64,000 nt of DNA from Lingula anatina. Its lineage: Eukaryota > Brachiopoda > Lingulata > Lingulida > Lingulidae. The notes below the pieces were generated by a model, which was given only the letters and a program-made list of their open reading frames with translations, did not search any database and was not told the DNA's origin. Below are positions 35,001 through 42,361 of this stretch, in pieces (within the stretch, counting starts at the first letter, position 1; the number at the start of each line of letters is the position of its first letter). The stretch spans positions 34,401 to 98,400 of the forward strand of contig NW_019774280.1 in NCBI RefSeq assembly GCF_001039355.2. Direction: 5' to 3'. Both the position numbers and the translations under genes were made by a program.

Positions 35001-37213
35001 ATTCCAAGTCAGTCAAGGCCGAATTAGACCAAATCAAAAGAGAGGTCAGTGAGCACTAAAAAAAAAATGTTTTGAATCCTTTTCACATTGAGTATTCTGT
35101 GTTAGCATACCATCTTTCTGGTTTGAGTGATTATATAATGTAAATTGCACTGAAGGGGGTTTTACTAGTTTGTTTCCTGCTCTTTGCGTGAAAGTTTTAC
35201 GTGGAGCAAGTACTTTTTATTCAACACAGTAGAAATATGAGCAAAGCATCATTTAGCTGAAACTATCAATTATTTATTAAACAGCAGTGTCAAGCACATT
35301 AACTCCGTTTAGGCATTTTTCATACACAATAAATTGGCTGTTAGACTGTCAAGAAATTTCTTAAAACTGCACTAAGGAAGAAATGCTAAGGCAGAATGCT
35401 TGATGTGGAAGGGCCTTAAGAGGTCATCATAATGGTTAAGAAAATACTAAGATCATAATGATATATTAGGAGCAAAGTTGATGATATAAAAATGTCTTTC
35501 TTTAGACTGACGCGGGCAGCTGTTGGGTCCCTAAAACTTTTGACAAATGTTTGCAACTTGAAAAATGGTGATAATAATTTTTCAATCTGCCTGTGAATTT
35601 AACAGTTGTTTGATGTTAACTCAAATTCCAATTGGAACTAAGAAATGCATGTGGGAAAAAATTAAAAGAAAATAAGTATTTGTTCTTTTAATATCTGCTA
35701 GAATCTGACTGTTAAGCACATTTCTTTCTTCTCAGGAGAGAATGACACAAATTAATCAGGAGCTTCACGAAGTTGCCCAGCAACAAGAGGAAGTAAAGAC
35801 ACAGATTCAGTTGGCACGAGATGAAGAAAATTTTCCAAGAATCCATGAACTCCAAACAGAGTTAGAAAATCTAACATCTAAGCAGTTGCAACTTCTGACA
35901 GAACAAAGTGAAATTATACGGCGACAACGGAGATCTCAAATGTGAGTCATAGAGTCTGGGTCATTCTGACATTTTTTTTCAGATATTAATGATTTTACAC
36001 CAAAATATCCATTAAAAATCAATAAAGAAACTAGAAATAACATTATTTAATATCTCTTTTTATTTTGAGCAGTTAGTGAACATTAAATTTTGTAACTGAT
36101 ATCTGTTATTTTGTTTTTTTAGTCTATAACAGATCATTAAAAAATGGAAATTTGGATCCTTTAAAAGAGAAGAAAGTTGTAAAAGCATTGTGCTAAATTT
36201 ATTTTTATGCTAAAAGCATGATTAACTAAACTTCTATAATTTTACAAATGTTTTTTTTTTCAGTTATAACATGACAAAGAAAGCCACTAATGGAAATACA
36301 TCATTGGAGGATGATGGCACAGGTAAATATTTCCTAACTTTACTGGATGTTTTAGAAAACCTTATCGTAAACAAGAATTAGAAGACAGAAGATTTTTACC
36401 TAGAAGTATTTGTCAGTCAAAGAATTTTATGTCCTCTAAACCAAGTTTTGACTTAGACTGAATGTATTTGGTGTCTTTGTGTAGAGGCGTTGATTAAGAA
36501 AGCCCATTGTGCCAAAGATACATAAATCCCATCTGGCTGTTTGTTGACACTTTGAGCATCTGAAGGTGAAGTCACTTCACTGCCCCTTTAGATTCAATCT
36601 TCCTTTTTACCATCATTATACAAGGAACAAAGCTATTTCACTGAATAAATTTTATATTTTTGTAGACTCTTCGAATATTCCAAGTGGGAGCACATCTCCT
36701 CAACACGAGGGACACGAAGAAGATCTGGACTTTTCTAGACATGATTTCTACAGAGTTCCACCAAAGGCAAATCCACAAAAAACAAGACAATTCGTACAGG
36801 AGACCCTTTTTGATGAAGGCCTGCGTATTGCACAGCAATATGGCATGGCAGAGTTTGCAGAGGAACTGATCGGGATGAAGGAAAAAACATTTGACGAGGA
36901 AAATGAAGATGCACGAAGTTGCAACAGAGACGGTGTTAAAGAGGAACCCAAAGATGATCTGATGGGAGAACAAAATGGTGACTTTGAAAATAGTCGTTGT
37001 GACAGTGACATTTGTGAAAATGGCAGTACCAAAAACTGCTTGGAGAATGAAGAACAGTTAAAAAATGAACTCGATGGTCATGAAGTAAGCAGGGATAGTA
37101 TTGACAGTCGGAATGAGCAAGATGGTATGAACCCACAAAGTGCGGTCGAGATGAATGGGTGCAAACAGAACGGGTTTGGAACAATATCTTATGACAACAG
37201 CCAGGCTGCATAA
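4821..37213 (+). CDS. NAB-family EGR-binding transcriptional corepressor, ten coding exons
   Basis: Coding exons: 4821-4923, 20985-21122, 21828-22078, 24074-24241, 32206-32325, 32604-32737, 34924-35044, 35736-35941, 36264-36322, 36666-37213. All junctions are GT-AG with matching phases; total 1848 bases, 615 residues. Residues about 10-82 are the NAB conserved domain 1, almost vertebrate-like ([20 protein letters not shown]). Residues about 221-305 match conserved domain 2 ([32 protein letters not shown]). Residues about 345-413 form a Glu/Gln-rich predicted coiled coil. The last exon carries the conserved [19 protein letters not shown] block and an acidic tail with a SUMO-consensus-like VKEEP. 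Known family role: nuclear corepressor recruited by EGR zinc-finger factors through domain 1, with repression through domain 2. The start could be either of two adjacent ATGs (4821 or 4824). An alternative terminal exon lies in intron 4. Confidence 0.93.
5095..5295. repeat. MITE-like foldback element, family A copy 1
   Basis: Contains inverted blocks built on GATCAAATATGGCTGAC near the left and a matching complement near the right, with AAGTGGGTCGGCCATAT as the inner right arm. The same arms occur at 14374-14889, 20797-20946 and 21604-21772, so this is a dispersed non-coding family. Boundaries are approximate. Confidence 0.6.
6133..6473. repeat. Family C foldback element with a possible nested family A copy
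   Basis: The left end (GGGTCCATTCCCAATAA) and the right part (TTGCATTCA, GAGTTGGATC) match the ends of the element at 34642-34871. The middle (about 6165-6350) carries arms resembling family A (CATATATGGC and CAAGTGGGAACCATATTTGATCC-type sequence), suggesting insertion of one element into another. Boundaries are approximate. Confidence 0.45.
6882..6910. repeat. 29-base G homopolymer
   Basis: Uninterrupted G run in NAB intron 1, the longest of several G or C runs here (others at 9301-9320, 8151-8162, 12956-12967, 17629-17641). The polyglycine and polyproline open frames over it are artefacts. Confidence 0.95.
9301..9320. repeat. 20-base G homopolymer
   Basis: Uninterrupted G run followed by a purine-rich GGAGAG stretch in NAB intron 1. 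Confidence 0.95.
10855..11304. repeat. Family C foldback element interrupted by a nested element
   Basis: The left arm (GATCCCATTCCCATAA, TTCGATCCAACTCTGCGGG) pairs with a right arm (AGCTGGTTCGATCTGAGTAG, GGGATTGGGGCC). The same family is seen uninterrupted at 34642-34871. The centre is occupied by a separate 180-base inverted-repeat element at 10953-11132. Confidence 0.65.
10953..11132. mobile_element. 180-base MITE with terminal inverted repeats and a 7-base target duplication
   Basis: Begins TGGGGAAGCGCTAGC and ends in the near complement (GTTAGCGCTACCCCA). The interior carries further inverted blocks around TTTGGCTAAA and TTAGCCAAA. The direct repeat GACACAC flanks both sides (10946-10952 and 11133-11139), a likely target-site duplication, though the CA-rich flank makes its exact length uncertain. 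It has no coding capacity and sits inside a family C element, so it inserted later. Confidence 0.7.
12094..12128. repeat. (CT)n microsatellite
   Basis: About 17 CT units in NAB intron 1. Confidence 0.95.
14374..14889. repeat. Family A foldback element, copy 2, hosting a second foldback
   Basis: The left part has ACAGACCTGTGGATCAAATA, and its near-perfect complement ends at 14534. The outer right end (AGATCAACTTTGGTTGTGAA) at 14850-14889 matches the complement of the outer left end of the copy at 20797. A different inverted-repeat element occupies 14538-14850, so this copy was split by insertion. Confidence 0.6.
14538..14850. mobile_element. 313-base foldback element (family B) nested in family A
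   Basis: The terminal inverted repeat AGGCCATTCAGAATGAGAAG is repeated as its complement at the right end, and homology continues inward (CTAGCTAGACCACGGC; TATGGCGGACCTACATGAAA; GGAAGACCGCTTAAATC against its partner near 14765). Non-coding and MITE-like. Confidence 0.7.
15565..15655. repeat. (TA)n followed by (GA)n
   Basis: About 15 TA units grade into about 30 GA units with one interruption. Simple repeat in intron 1. Confidence 0.95.
16530..16631. repeat. (TAA)n / (TAAA)n low-complexity tract
   Basis: A-rich imperfect tri- and tetranucleotide repeat. The Tyr/Phe/Leu-rich reverse-strand frame across it is a repeat artefact. Confidence 0.9.
17563..17641. repeat. (TTTA)n tract capped by a G run
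   Basis: About 16 ATTT units followed by 12 or more G. Simple repeat in intron 1. Confidence 0.95.
18383..18444. repeat. (AC)n microsatellite
   Basis: 31 AC units after a short CT tract. Confidence 0.95.
19948..20010. repeat. (GA)n microsatellite
   Basis: About 30 GA units with one AAAG interruption. Three reverse-strand Ser/Leu frames across it are repeat artefacts. Confidence 0.95.
20797..20946. repeat. Family A foldback element, copy 3
   Basis: Compact copy just before NAB exon 2. The outer arm GGCCGCATTCACAACCAAAG is followed by the GTTGATCCACTTGAAAAC block, with the complementary arm CAAGTGGGTCGGCCATATTT on the right. Its right end lies about 40 bases from the exon 2 acceptor (AG at 20983-20984). 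Confidence 0.65.
20985..21122 (+). CDS. NAB exon 2 (core of NCD1)
   Basis: Acceptor AG at 20983-20984, donor GTAAAA at 21123, phase 1 in and phase 1 out. It encodes the most conserved NAB block, including [20 protein letters not shown]. In known NABs this SAM-like domain mediates multimerisation and binding to the EGR repression motif. Confidence 0.95.
21123..21827 (+). other. NAB intron 2
   Basis: About 700 bases with an A-run at 21355-21374 and a family A foldback at 21604-21772. No coding content seen. Confidence 0.85.
21604..21772. repeat. Family A foldback element, copy 4
   Basis: Left arm GGACACATTCACAACAGCGG and GCAGATCAAATATGGTTGAC; right arm TTTGCCATATTTGACC and GTTCTGAATACAGCC. 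More diverged than the other copies. Confidence 0.55.
21828..22078 (+). CDS. NAB exon 3 (Ser/Pro-rich linker)
   Basis: Phase 1 in, phase 0 out at a GTAAGT donor. It encodes ALFQQP, which aligns with the LFNQP after NCD1 in vertebrate NABs, then a Ser/Pro/Gly-rich low-complexity linker ([30 protein letters not shown]). Confidence 0.9.
22079..24073 (+). other. NAB intron 3
   Basis: About 2 kb of AT-rich sequence without recognisable repeats or exons. A short motif at about 22118-22165 (GCCGCATTCAGACCAGGC) resembles one end of the foldback elements nearby but lacks a partner. Confidence 0.75.
24074..24241 (+). CDS. NAB exon 4 (branch point between the two predicted isoforms)
   Basis: 168 bases, phase 0 at both ends (donor GAG|GTAGGT). 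It encodes [20 protein letters not shown], the helical lead-in to NCD2. Because it ends in phase 0 it can join either canonical exon 5 at 32206 or the Psq/CENP-B exon at 25075 without a frame change. Confidence 0.9.
24242..25074 (+). other. NAB intron 4, proximal part
   Basis: Intron sequence before the alternative exon, with A-rich runs at 24331-24360. It ends in a pyrimidine-rich acceptor (CGTCTTCTTGCTGCCTAG) at 25057-25074. Confidence 0.8.
25075..26016 (+). CDS. Psq + double CENP-B-type DNA-binding exon; predicted alternative last exon of NAB
   Basis: Open for 313 codons from the acceptor to TAA at 26014. Residues 1-50 of the exon are a Pipsqueak-type helix-turn-helix ([40 protein letters not shown]). 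Two similar 75-residue units follow, each with EEE...IVEY, G(K)xVxGxDxRRxAY, SGRSHPF and NGIAGxDWFEGF..RHPE, matching the CENP-B/Tigger-type HTH found in pogo-like transposases. The tail is acidic and Asn/Ser/Asp-rich. No DDE/D catalytic domain is present. The acceptor and phase 0 fit NAB exon 4 exactly, and the Psq homology begins at the exon edge, upstream of the first ATG (25111). This favours a NAB isoform of 533 residues over an independent intronless gene, though the latter remains possible. Confidence 0.75.
   Translation, partial: KPSPRRHWNEETMEVACDSIAAGKLSIRKASEAYGIPRDAIQRRIAGRLPPSCRPGPRTILMPEEEMQIVEYCFQKRASGKTVTGMDCRRMAYRLAEDSGRSHPFSNGIAGADWFEGFKNRHPELPYGKHNANRTGTTKTSRTILSMEEEQLIVEYMQQSREQGKGVSGLDVRRKAYEIADASGRSHPFRNGIAGYDWFEGFRTRHPEVTFRKSATVKPLKVQMASTDSGDGYPVKVDDYVVEVNEDYCHDDTQDSTNDSNIANNTNEHDSADNDSSHDSNNDSYDVADTTSGATASAVMAGSDDTIAAADDA
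26616..26621 (+). terminator. Poly(A) signal for the Psq/CENP-B exon
   Basis: Consensus AATAAA about 600 bases after the stop codon at 26014-26016, consistent with a terminal exon with a short 3' UTR. Not experimentally supported. Confidence 0.5.
31781..31826. repeat. (TTC)n then (TAA)n microsatellite
   Basis: Six TTC units run straight into about nine TAA units. Confidence 0.9.
31851..31930. repeat. Perfect 2 x 40-base tandem duplication
   Basis: The unit starting CCTTAAAAGTTCAGTAGATT is repeated once with no mismatch (31851-31890, 31891-31930), implying a recent slippage or duplication event inside intron 4. Confidence 0.95.
32206..32325 (+). CDS. NAB exon 5 (start of NCD2)
   Basis: Phase 0 at both ends. 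Encodes [20 protein letters not shown] and a Lys-rich [14 protein letters not shown], aligning with NAB conserved domain 2. This is the canonical partner of exon 4, nearly 8 kb downstream. Confidence 0.9.
32604..32737 (+). CDS. NAB exon 6 (core of NCD2)
   Basis: Phase 0 in, phase 2 out. Encodes [20 protein letters not shown] and [19 protein letters not shown], the NCD2 core, which in known NABs carries the repression activity. Confidence 0.93.
32738..34923 (+). other. NAB intron 6
   Basis: About 2.2 kb; holds a complete family C foldback at 34642-34871 close to the exon 7 acceptor. No other gene recognised. Confidence 0.8.
34642..34871. mobile_element. 230-base MITE-like foldback element (family C, uninterrupted copy)
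   Basis: The ends GGGCCCATTCCCAATAA and TCATTGAGAGTGGGTCC are near complements. Subterminal inverted blocks (GATCCAACTCTGCAGGGACT; TTCCCACGGAGTTGGATC) pair across a short centre. It ends about 50 bases before NAB exon 7. Related copies at 6133-6473 and 10855-11304. Confidence 0.7.
34924..35044 (+). CDS. NAB exon 7
   Basis: Phase 2 in, phase 0 out. Encodes a linker with a basic KKPRID motif that could serve as a nuclear localisation signal, then [14 protein letters not shown] leading into the coiled coil. Confidence 0.85.
35045..35735 (+). other. NAB intron 7
   Basis: About 690 bases of AT-rich intron with nothing recognisable. Confidence 0.8.
35736..35941 (+). CDS. NAB exon 8 (coiled coil)
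   Basis: Phase 0 in, phase 2 out at GTGAGT. Encodes a continuous heptad-like Glu/Gln/Leu-rich helix ([40 protein letters not shown]). It suggests homo- or hetero-oligomerisation additional to NCD1. It would be absent from the predicted Psq isoform. Confidence 0.85.
36264..36322 (+). CDS. NAB exon 9
   Basis: Small 59-base exon, phase 2 in and phase 1 out, encoding [19 protein letters not shown]. Supported by a pyrimidine-rich acceptor, a GTAAAT donor and phase continuity with both neighbours. Confidence 0.75.
36666..37213 (+). CDS. NAB last exon (copy 1)
   Basis: Encodes [13 protein letters not shown], the conserved [19 protein letters not shown] block and an acidic Glu/Asp/Asn-rich tail ending at TAA, with VKEEP resembling a sumoylation site. 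It continues from exon 9 in phase 1. A near-identical second copy lies at 41814-42361. Because this copy is nearest to exon 9, it is the one used in the gene model. Confidence 0.88.
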
Positions 37214-39994
37214 GTCATTGAAGGTCAAGGTCACCTTTTGTCAGAAGAGGTCAAAGCCTTCTTGTTCTTTATTTCGTTATTTATTTGTGTTTTTTGAGAG
37301 GGATGATGTGAAAAATAACCTTGATCTGATTGTACTGAAGAGGAGTATTTAGAAAAATGGGAGGAAACACAAGTTTTATGGTGATTGAAAAATATATTAA
37401 GACATCTATACGACGCCTATACTCTTCCTTATCAACTTAAATTATTGTTCTCCTCTGAAATGGTGAATTGAATTCAGCTTTAAATCTTTATACGTACTTC
37501 TTTTACTTATCACTCATTCCTTGTAGTTCTAATGAAGAATTCCATTCATGTATAAGAATTTATTAATGTCTGGTATGCTCTAGGCACCTTGTGCTGGAAG
37601 TTTTACATTTAGAAGGTTTAAGTTCATAACTGGTCACTTGACAGCAGAATGAATATATGCCAGTTATGTTAATTCATACGGTTGACAGAGAGGCAAATGA
37701 TTAGACAGAGGGGAGCTGGAGTGTGGGTAGGTGTTCAATGATGAAAGCTTCCTCAACTTTCCTGCCATTAAAGCACTGGCTGATTAATATGTACATCTGT
37801 CTGGTGACTTGATTAACATCTAAACCAGTTTTGGTTCAACAGTGTGCCAGAAGGTTGCCTATGCTTTTGTCTTCTTCTTACATGTAACCTGATCTGCTGC
37901 TGCTGCTGTCTTGTCTATCTTAACAGAAATAGAAGCTTCAGGGAAAAGGAATTAAGATTTTAAAATAACAGAAATGGGAACTAGTTTTTAGAATGTGTAA
38001 TTATTTCTTTTCATGAGCAATTCCACGACATTCTGAAACAGAATTGAGGGTAGTCATTTGGGAGATTTTTTTTTTTCATTTATTATAATTATTGATATGA
38101 ACATTGGTGACAGGTGCTATTGTTGTGTTTTTGGTGGAATTTCATGTTTTATGGCAGTGTTGTTGGTCTATGTACAAGCCTTCTCTCACCCATTATATTC
38201 TCCACACATCATTAACATCATTACCACAATACAGCACATCAATAGTTTTTCATCAGTAAAATTTTGAACATTTCAAGTCTCACTGGGAACTTTGTAACAT
38301 TGAGGATGAAAATGAACTATTTGTATTTTCATGTAGAAGAATTGCGGATATTGTCAGTGTTTTGGTTTTGTGGAGCTTGGTCTATTTCACAAAAAAAAAA
38401 GAGATGTAGGTATTCTGGAGGGAGCTGGCAAAGATACTCATTTCAGATAATATATCACACCTGTAAAAGGTTTTAGGGGAAAATTGAAAATTGCCATGCA
38501 CTGTTACATTCTTGTTGTTTGTGGTGTTCAGAATTCACAGGTACATATTGGTATCTGTGGTATGACAAGCTAGAAAGCTCCATTTTCTATTTTAAGAACC
38601 CCTGTGAAAATTAGGTGATAGGACCACAAAGAAAAAAAATCTTTTCAAAAAGCACAGCATACTAAGAGGTATATTGGTGAATTTTACTACTATTTATATT
38701 AAAACCATTGTTGAGGTTGTAATAGAATACTTTTGATTTTCTATATCCAATTCAGTTTAAGGACTGGTATGAAATTTGATTCATTTTGTTAACATTTATA
38801 AGGTAGAGTGAATAGACATCCTTTTCTTGTCAAATTATATCCATAATATTAAGTACCTACAATTGGTTATGTCGGGGAAAATGTCGTAAATTCTTAGATT
38901 TGGAAGATCGTAGAAACAGAAAAAACTTTGTCATTGTCAAGATGAAAACAACTGATGTGCCATATAAAACGCTTCACAATTTTCAACAGGTCCTAGTTTA
39001 ATACCTGCAAATAAAAACTAGTTGTTTGGTTGATTTGTTATGAAATAACCTAGAAGCTGTATTTATTAGATTTGCACTTTCATCGTTACAGTTATTAGGA
39101 ATATTGACTTATATTGTATAAGGTGTTACTGAAATCTCATCGTGTTATTTATTATTTATTTGTTAAGCATTCTAGCTTAATTGTTTATGTGAGACAGAGG
39201 GAGGAATAAATTCTTGTAATATGAAGACCAAGTATTCTTTTTTTAGTGTTTTCAAGTTCAACTTGGGTCTTGTCGATGGCCCAGAATCTTTTCAAAGAAA
39301 ATTTATTTAAAAATACTAAGAAAATAAAAGGAAACTGATCTACAATCAAATTTGAATATGAAAACAATTATATGCGTTTAGCATACAGTTAAAAGGCAAA
39401 TAATGAATTATAATAAAATAATACTAATGCAGTTAAAACCCATAAACAACAATAAACATTTTTCATCAAAATTTATAACATTGATCCTCTAAAAATTACA
39501 CAAAAAATTGTCAATCACAATGAACAAATGACAAAAAGATCATTGGAACAAACGTTCCCAACACAAAACAGCAGTTCAGTTCAAGTAAAATTAGGTACAT
39601 ATCCTATATATACAATTACCTAACATATCACAGTGTGCCTAGATACATGGACGGGTTTTCATGAATGTCTTATGTAGAACACATACATGTATTTCATGTA
39701 TAAAAGTTATATTAGTGTAACAAATCTTACACAATGTACAGTTTTCCTTCTGAGACACCTCAGCAGTAATATATCAATATAAAATTAATTCAAAAAAGTT
39801 CCACTTTAAAATAGCAAGTAAATCTTTACTCATAATCAAATTATCTCCACAATTGCAATGTCATGCTGAGAGCTATATTATGCAGTTCTACTCCAAAGAA
39901 AGAACAAATACATTTTCAATGTCAAGGACGAATTAAATTTTCATGCAACAGTTCAATGACCGCTTGTGTCAGTTTCTCTCTCAGAATGGACATA
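37214..39994. other. NAB 3' UTR and convergent 3' ends (copy 1)
   Basis: Contains the NAB 3' UTR and, further right, the 3' UTR of the dynein-like gene read leftward. Candidate poly(A) signals face each other: AATAAA on + at 39205-39210 and on - at 39302-39307. No additional reading frame resembles a gene. Confidence 0.6.
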
Positions 39995-40872
39995 TCACTC
40001 TCCAGCACTGGCCTGTTTCTCAGAGTCTGATTTATTCTCATCACTTTCCTTAGTGGCAGATTGCTGGCTAGGCCGACGTGACCTTTGACCTTCTGACCCC
40101 TGTGGTTGACCTTTGACGGACCCTGCCTGTGACCCTCCTCTGGGGGATTCCCCTTTCACTGAGCCAGCTTGAGATGCTGCTGGTGATTGGCCCTTCACTG
40201 AGCCAGCTTGCGAGGCTCTTGGTGATTGGCCCTTCACTGAGCCAGCTTGAGAGGCCCTTGGTGATTGGCCCTTCACTGAGCCAGCTTGAGACGCTTTTGG
40301 AGACTGCCCCTGAGCGCCCTCTGTGACGCCCTCTTCTGCATCACGTGAGTGGCGACTCAGTGGCCTTGACTCAGGTCCTGTGGCAATACCACCCTCAACT
40401 GATTTCCTTGACTGCTCACTAGGTGGCCTGTTCAGGGAACCTTTTTTCCGTGAGCCCACAGATTTCTGAGACTGCTTACCCAATGAGTCATTGGAGGGGA
40501 ACTTATTCTGTGGTAAATTTGTCTGTTGTTTTTGTCCTTGCTGTGAACCAGCTTGACTTCTGGGACTTTGCTCGGGCTCATCAGACACCTCCGTCATGAC
40601 CTGTTCCCTGTGCATCTGCAGGTCAGGTGGGAGTGGAGGGGCGCGGGGTGACATGGGGCGGTACGACATCTGGGAGTGGTATGAACGTGCAGACAAACGG
40701 GATCGAGCAGACATACGAGCGTCCATCTGTGATTCTGCACCTTCGAAGAGGTCCGCTGTGTTAGCCTGGCGTGTGCTGAGTACACGCGCTGCATCTGCAT
40801 CACCCACGTGATACGACATGGCTTTGACTGCAGCATGCTTGCGAGGCTTACGGTGGGCATCCTCTGGGACCC
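39995..40872 (-). CDS. Dynein-like gene last exon, left copy (orphan or allelic)
   Basis: 878 bases, intact, same length and frame as 45141-46018, with about 44 substitutions. It encodes VPEDAHRKPRKHAAVKAM, a region with repeated ARSR/AR motifs, then five SQAGSVKG repeats and a charged end. Reading leftward from the rest of the gene, the right copy would be reached first, so this copy is either the alternative allele or a stranded duplicate. Confidence 0.8.
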
Positions 40873-41117
40873 CTAAAAAACACAGCAGTAGAAACACATT
40901 TCTAATTGACAGATTACATTAGGAGGATAATGATTCATAAAAGATACCATGCATTTACCATTTTCAAGAAAGGATTAACAGTATCTTATCATTATAACCA
41001 TAATATGCCAATTTTATGGAGTCAATGTGCAAGCCTGAATTTATATATTTCTCCGACTGTTTTGATGTGTGTGTGTGTGTGGACATGTATACTCGTGTCC
41101 ACTCATGCATGTCATAC

Positions 41118-41211
41118 CTGGATCCAGTATAAGGGCCACGGTGGCTAGCTGCCATGTCTCCACAGGATCTTTACTGGCCAGAGGTAGGGTGAGGGCACAC
41201 ACCTGTCTGGC
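41118..41211 (-). CDS. Dynein-like penultimate exon, left copy (orphan or allelic)
   Basis: 94 bases with intact acceptor and donor, encoding VCALTLPLASKDPVETWQLA like 46245-46338 but with six substitutions. It belongs to the dynein C-terminal domain. Confidence 0.8.
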
Positions 41212-41394
41212 CTGGAGAAAGAACAAAATATAGCAATTAAATATTCTTATCATAAGATCATTGAATGGGACAAATTCATAAAGAATTCAGTGTTCATTTA
41301 TCATATATTTCACAGTAATAATTGTGGTTTAAAATTGTGAATGCTTTTAACGTTTTTGGACATTAATCATGGCCATGGTCCCTCTGAATAGGGT

Positions 41395-41460
41395 AAATGT
41401 TGAGCAACAAAGCCTGAGTTAAAAATTAAATGTTGAGCAACAAAGCATGAGTTAAAAATT
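41395..41460. repeat. 2 x 33-base tandem duplication
   Basis: The unit AAATGTTGAGCAACAAAGCC plus a short A/T tail occurs twice with one mismatch. The right copy of the big duplicate lacks it, which helps to tell the two copies apart. Confidence 0.85.
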
Positions 41461-41648
41461 ATGTCAAACTTTGACTATTACCTTGCTTTTCATATGCCCC
41501 CCGTTTGATTGATAACCCAGTTATATAAATGTACACCCCCCCTCCAAAAAAAAAAAAAAAAAAAACCCTTCCCCTAGAAATACTACTAAAACCCCAGCCT
41601 TCTTCTCAGCTGTGTGATATCTCCCACCTACCCTGTTCATGAAGACTG

Positions 41649-41649
41649 N
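41649..41649. other. Single N at the duplication junction
   Basis: The only ambiguous base in the window. It lies where a 61-base repeat unit breaks off and the second copy of the 5.1 kb segment begins, as expected for a contig join. Confidence 0.95.
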
Positions 41650-41813
41650 CCCCATTGTGCCAAAGATATATAAAATCCCATCTGGCTGTTTGTTGACACT
41701 TTGAGCATCTGAAGGTGAAGTCACTTCACTGCCCCTTTAGATCCAATCTCCTTTTTACCATCATTATACAAGGAACAAAGCTATTTCACTGAATAAATTT
41801 TATATTTTTGTAG

Positions 41814-42361
41814 ACTCTTCGAATATTCCAAGTGGGAGCACATCTCCTCAACACGAGGGACACGAAGAAGATCTGGACTTTTCTAGACATGATTTCTACA
41901 GAGTTCCACCAAAGGCAAATCCACAAAAAACAAGACAATTCGTACAGGAGACCCTTTTCGATGAAGGCCTGCGTATTGCACAGCAATATGGCATGGCAGA
42001 GTTTGCAGAGGAACTGATCGGGATGAAGGAAAAAACATTTGACGAGGAAAATGAAGATGCACGAAGTTGCAACAGAGACGGTGTTAAAGAGGAACCCAAA
42101 GATGACCTGATGGGAGAACAAAATGGTGACTTTGAAAATAGTCGTTGTGACAGTGACATTTGTGAAAATGGCAGTACCAAAAACTGCTTGGAGAATGAAG
42201 AACAGTTAAAAAATGAACTCGATGACCATGAAGTAAGCAGGGATAGTATTGACAGTCGGAATGAGCAAGATGGTACGAACCCACAAAGTGCGGTCGAGAT
42301 GAATGGGTGCAAACAGAACGGGTTTGGAACAATATCTTTTGACAACAGCCAGGCTGCATAA
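41814..42361 (+). CDS. NAB last exon, right copy (orphan or allelic)
   Basis: Intact 548-base copy of 36666-37213 with five substitutions, three of them changing residues (G to D, M to T, Y to F). No upstream NAB exons accompany it. Confidence 0.8.

Larger units (their letters stand above)
36503..41648. repeat. 5.1 kb direct duplicate, left copy
   Basis: Matches 41650 to about 46699 in the same orientation over its whole length. Contains the last NAB exon (+) and the last two dynein-like exons (-). It ends at an N inside the first unit of the 61-base minisatellite. See the findings for the assembly-artefact interpretation. Confidence 0.95.

Noticed and set aside
36566-36665. N-terminal extension of the NAB last exon starting at an upstream Met
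   Set aside because: This part is intron: the phase-1 acceptor at 36664-36665 joins exon 9 and the conserved sequence begins after it.
40129-40326. + frame with repeated LSQLE-type units
   Set aside because: Antisense shadow of the 39-base repeat in the dynein-like last exon.
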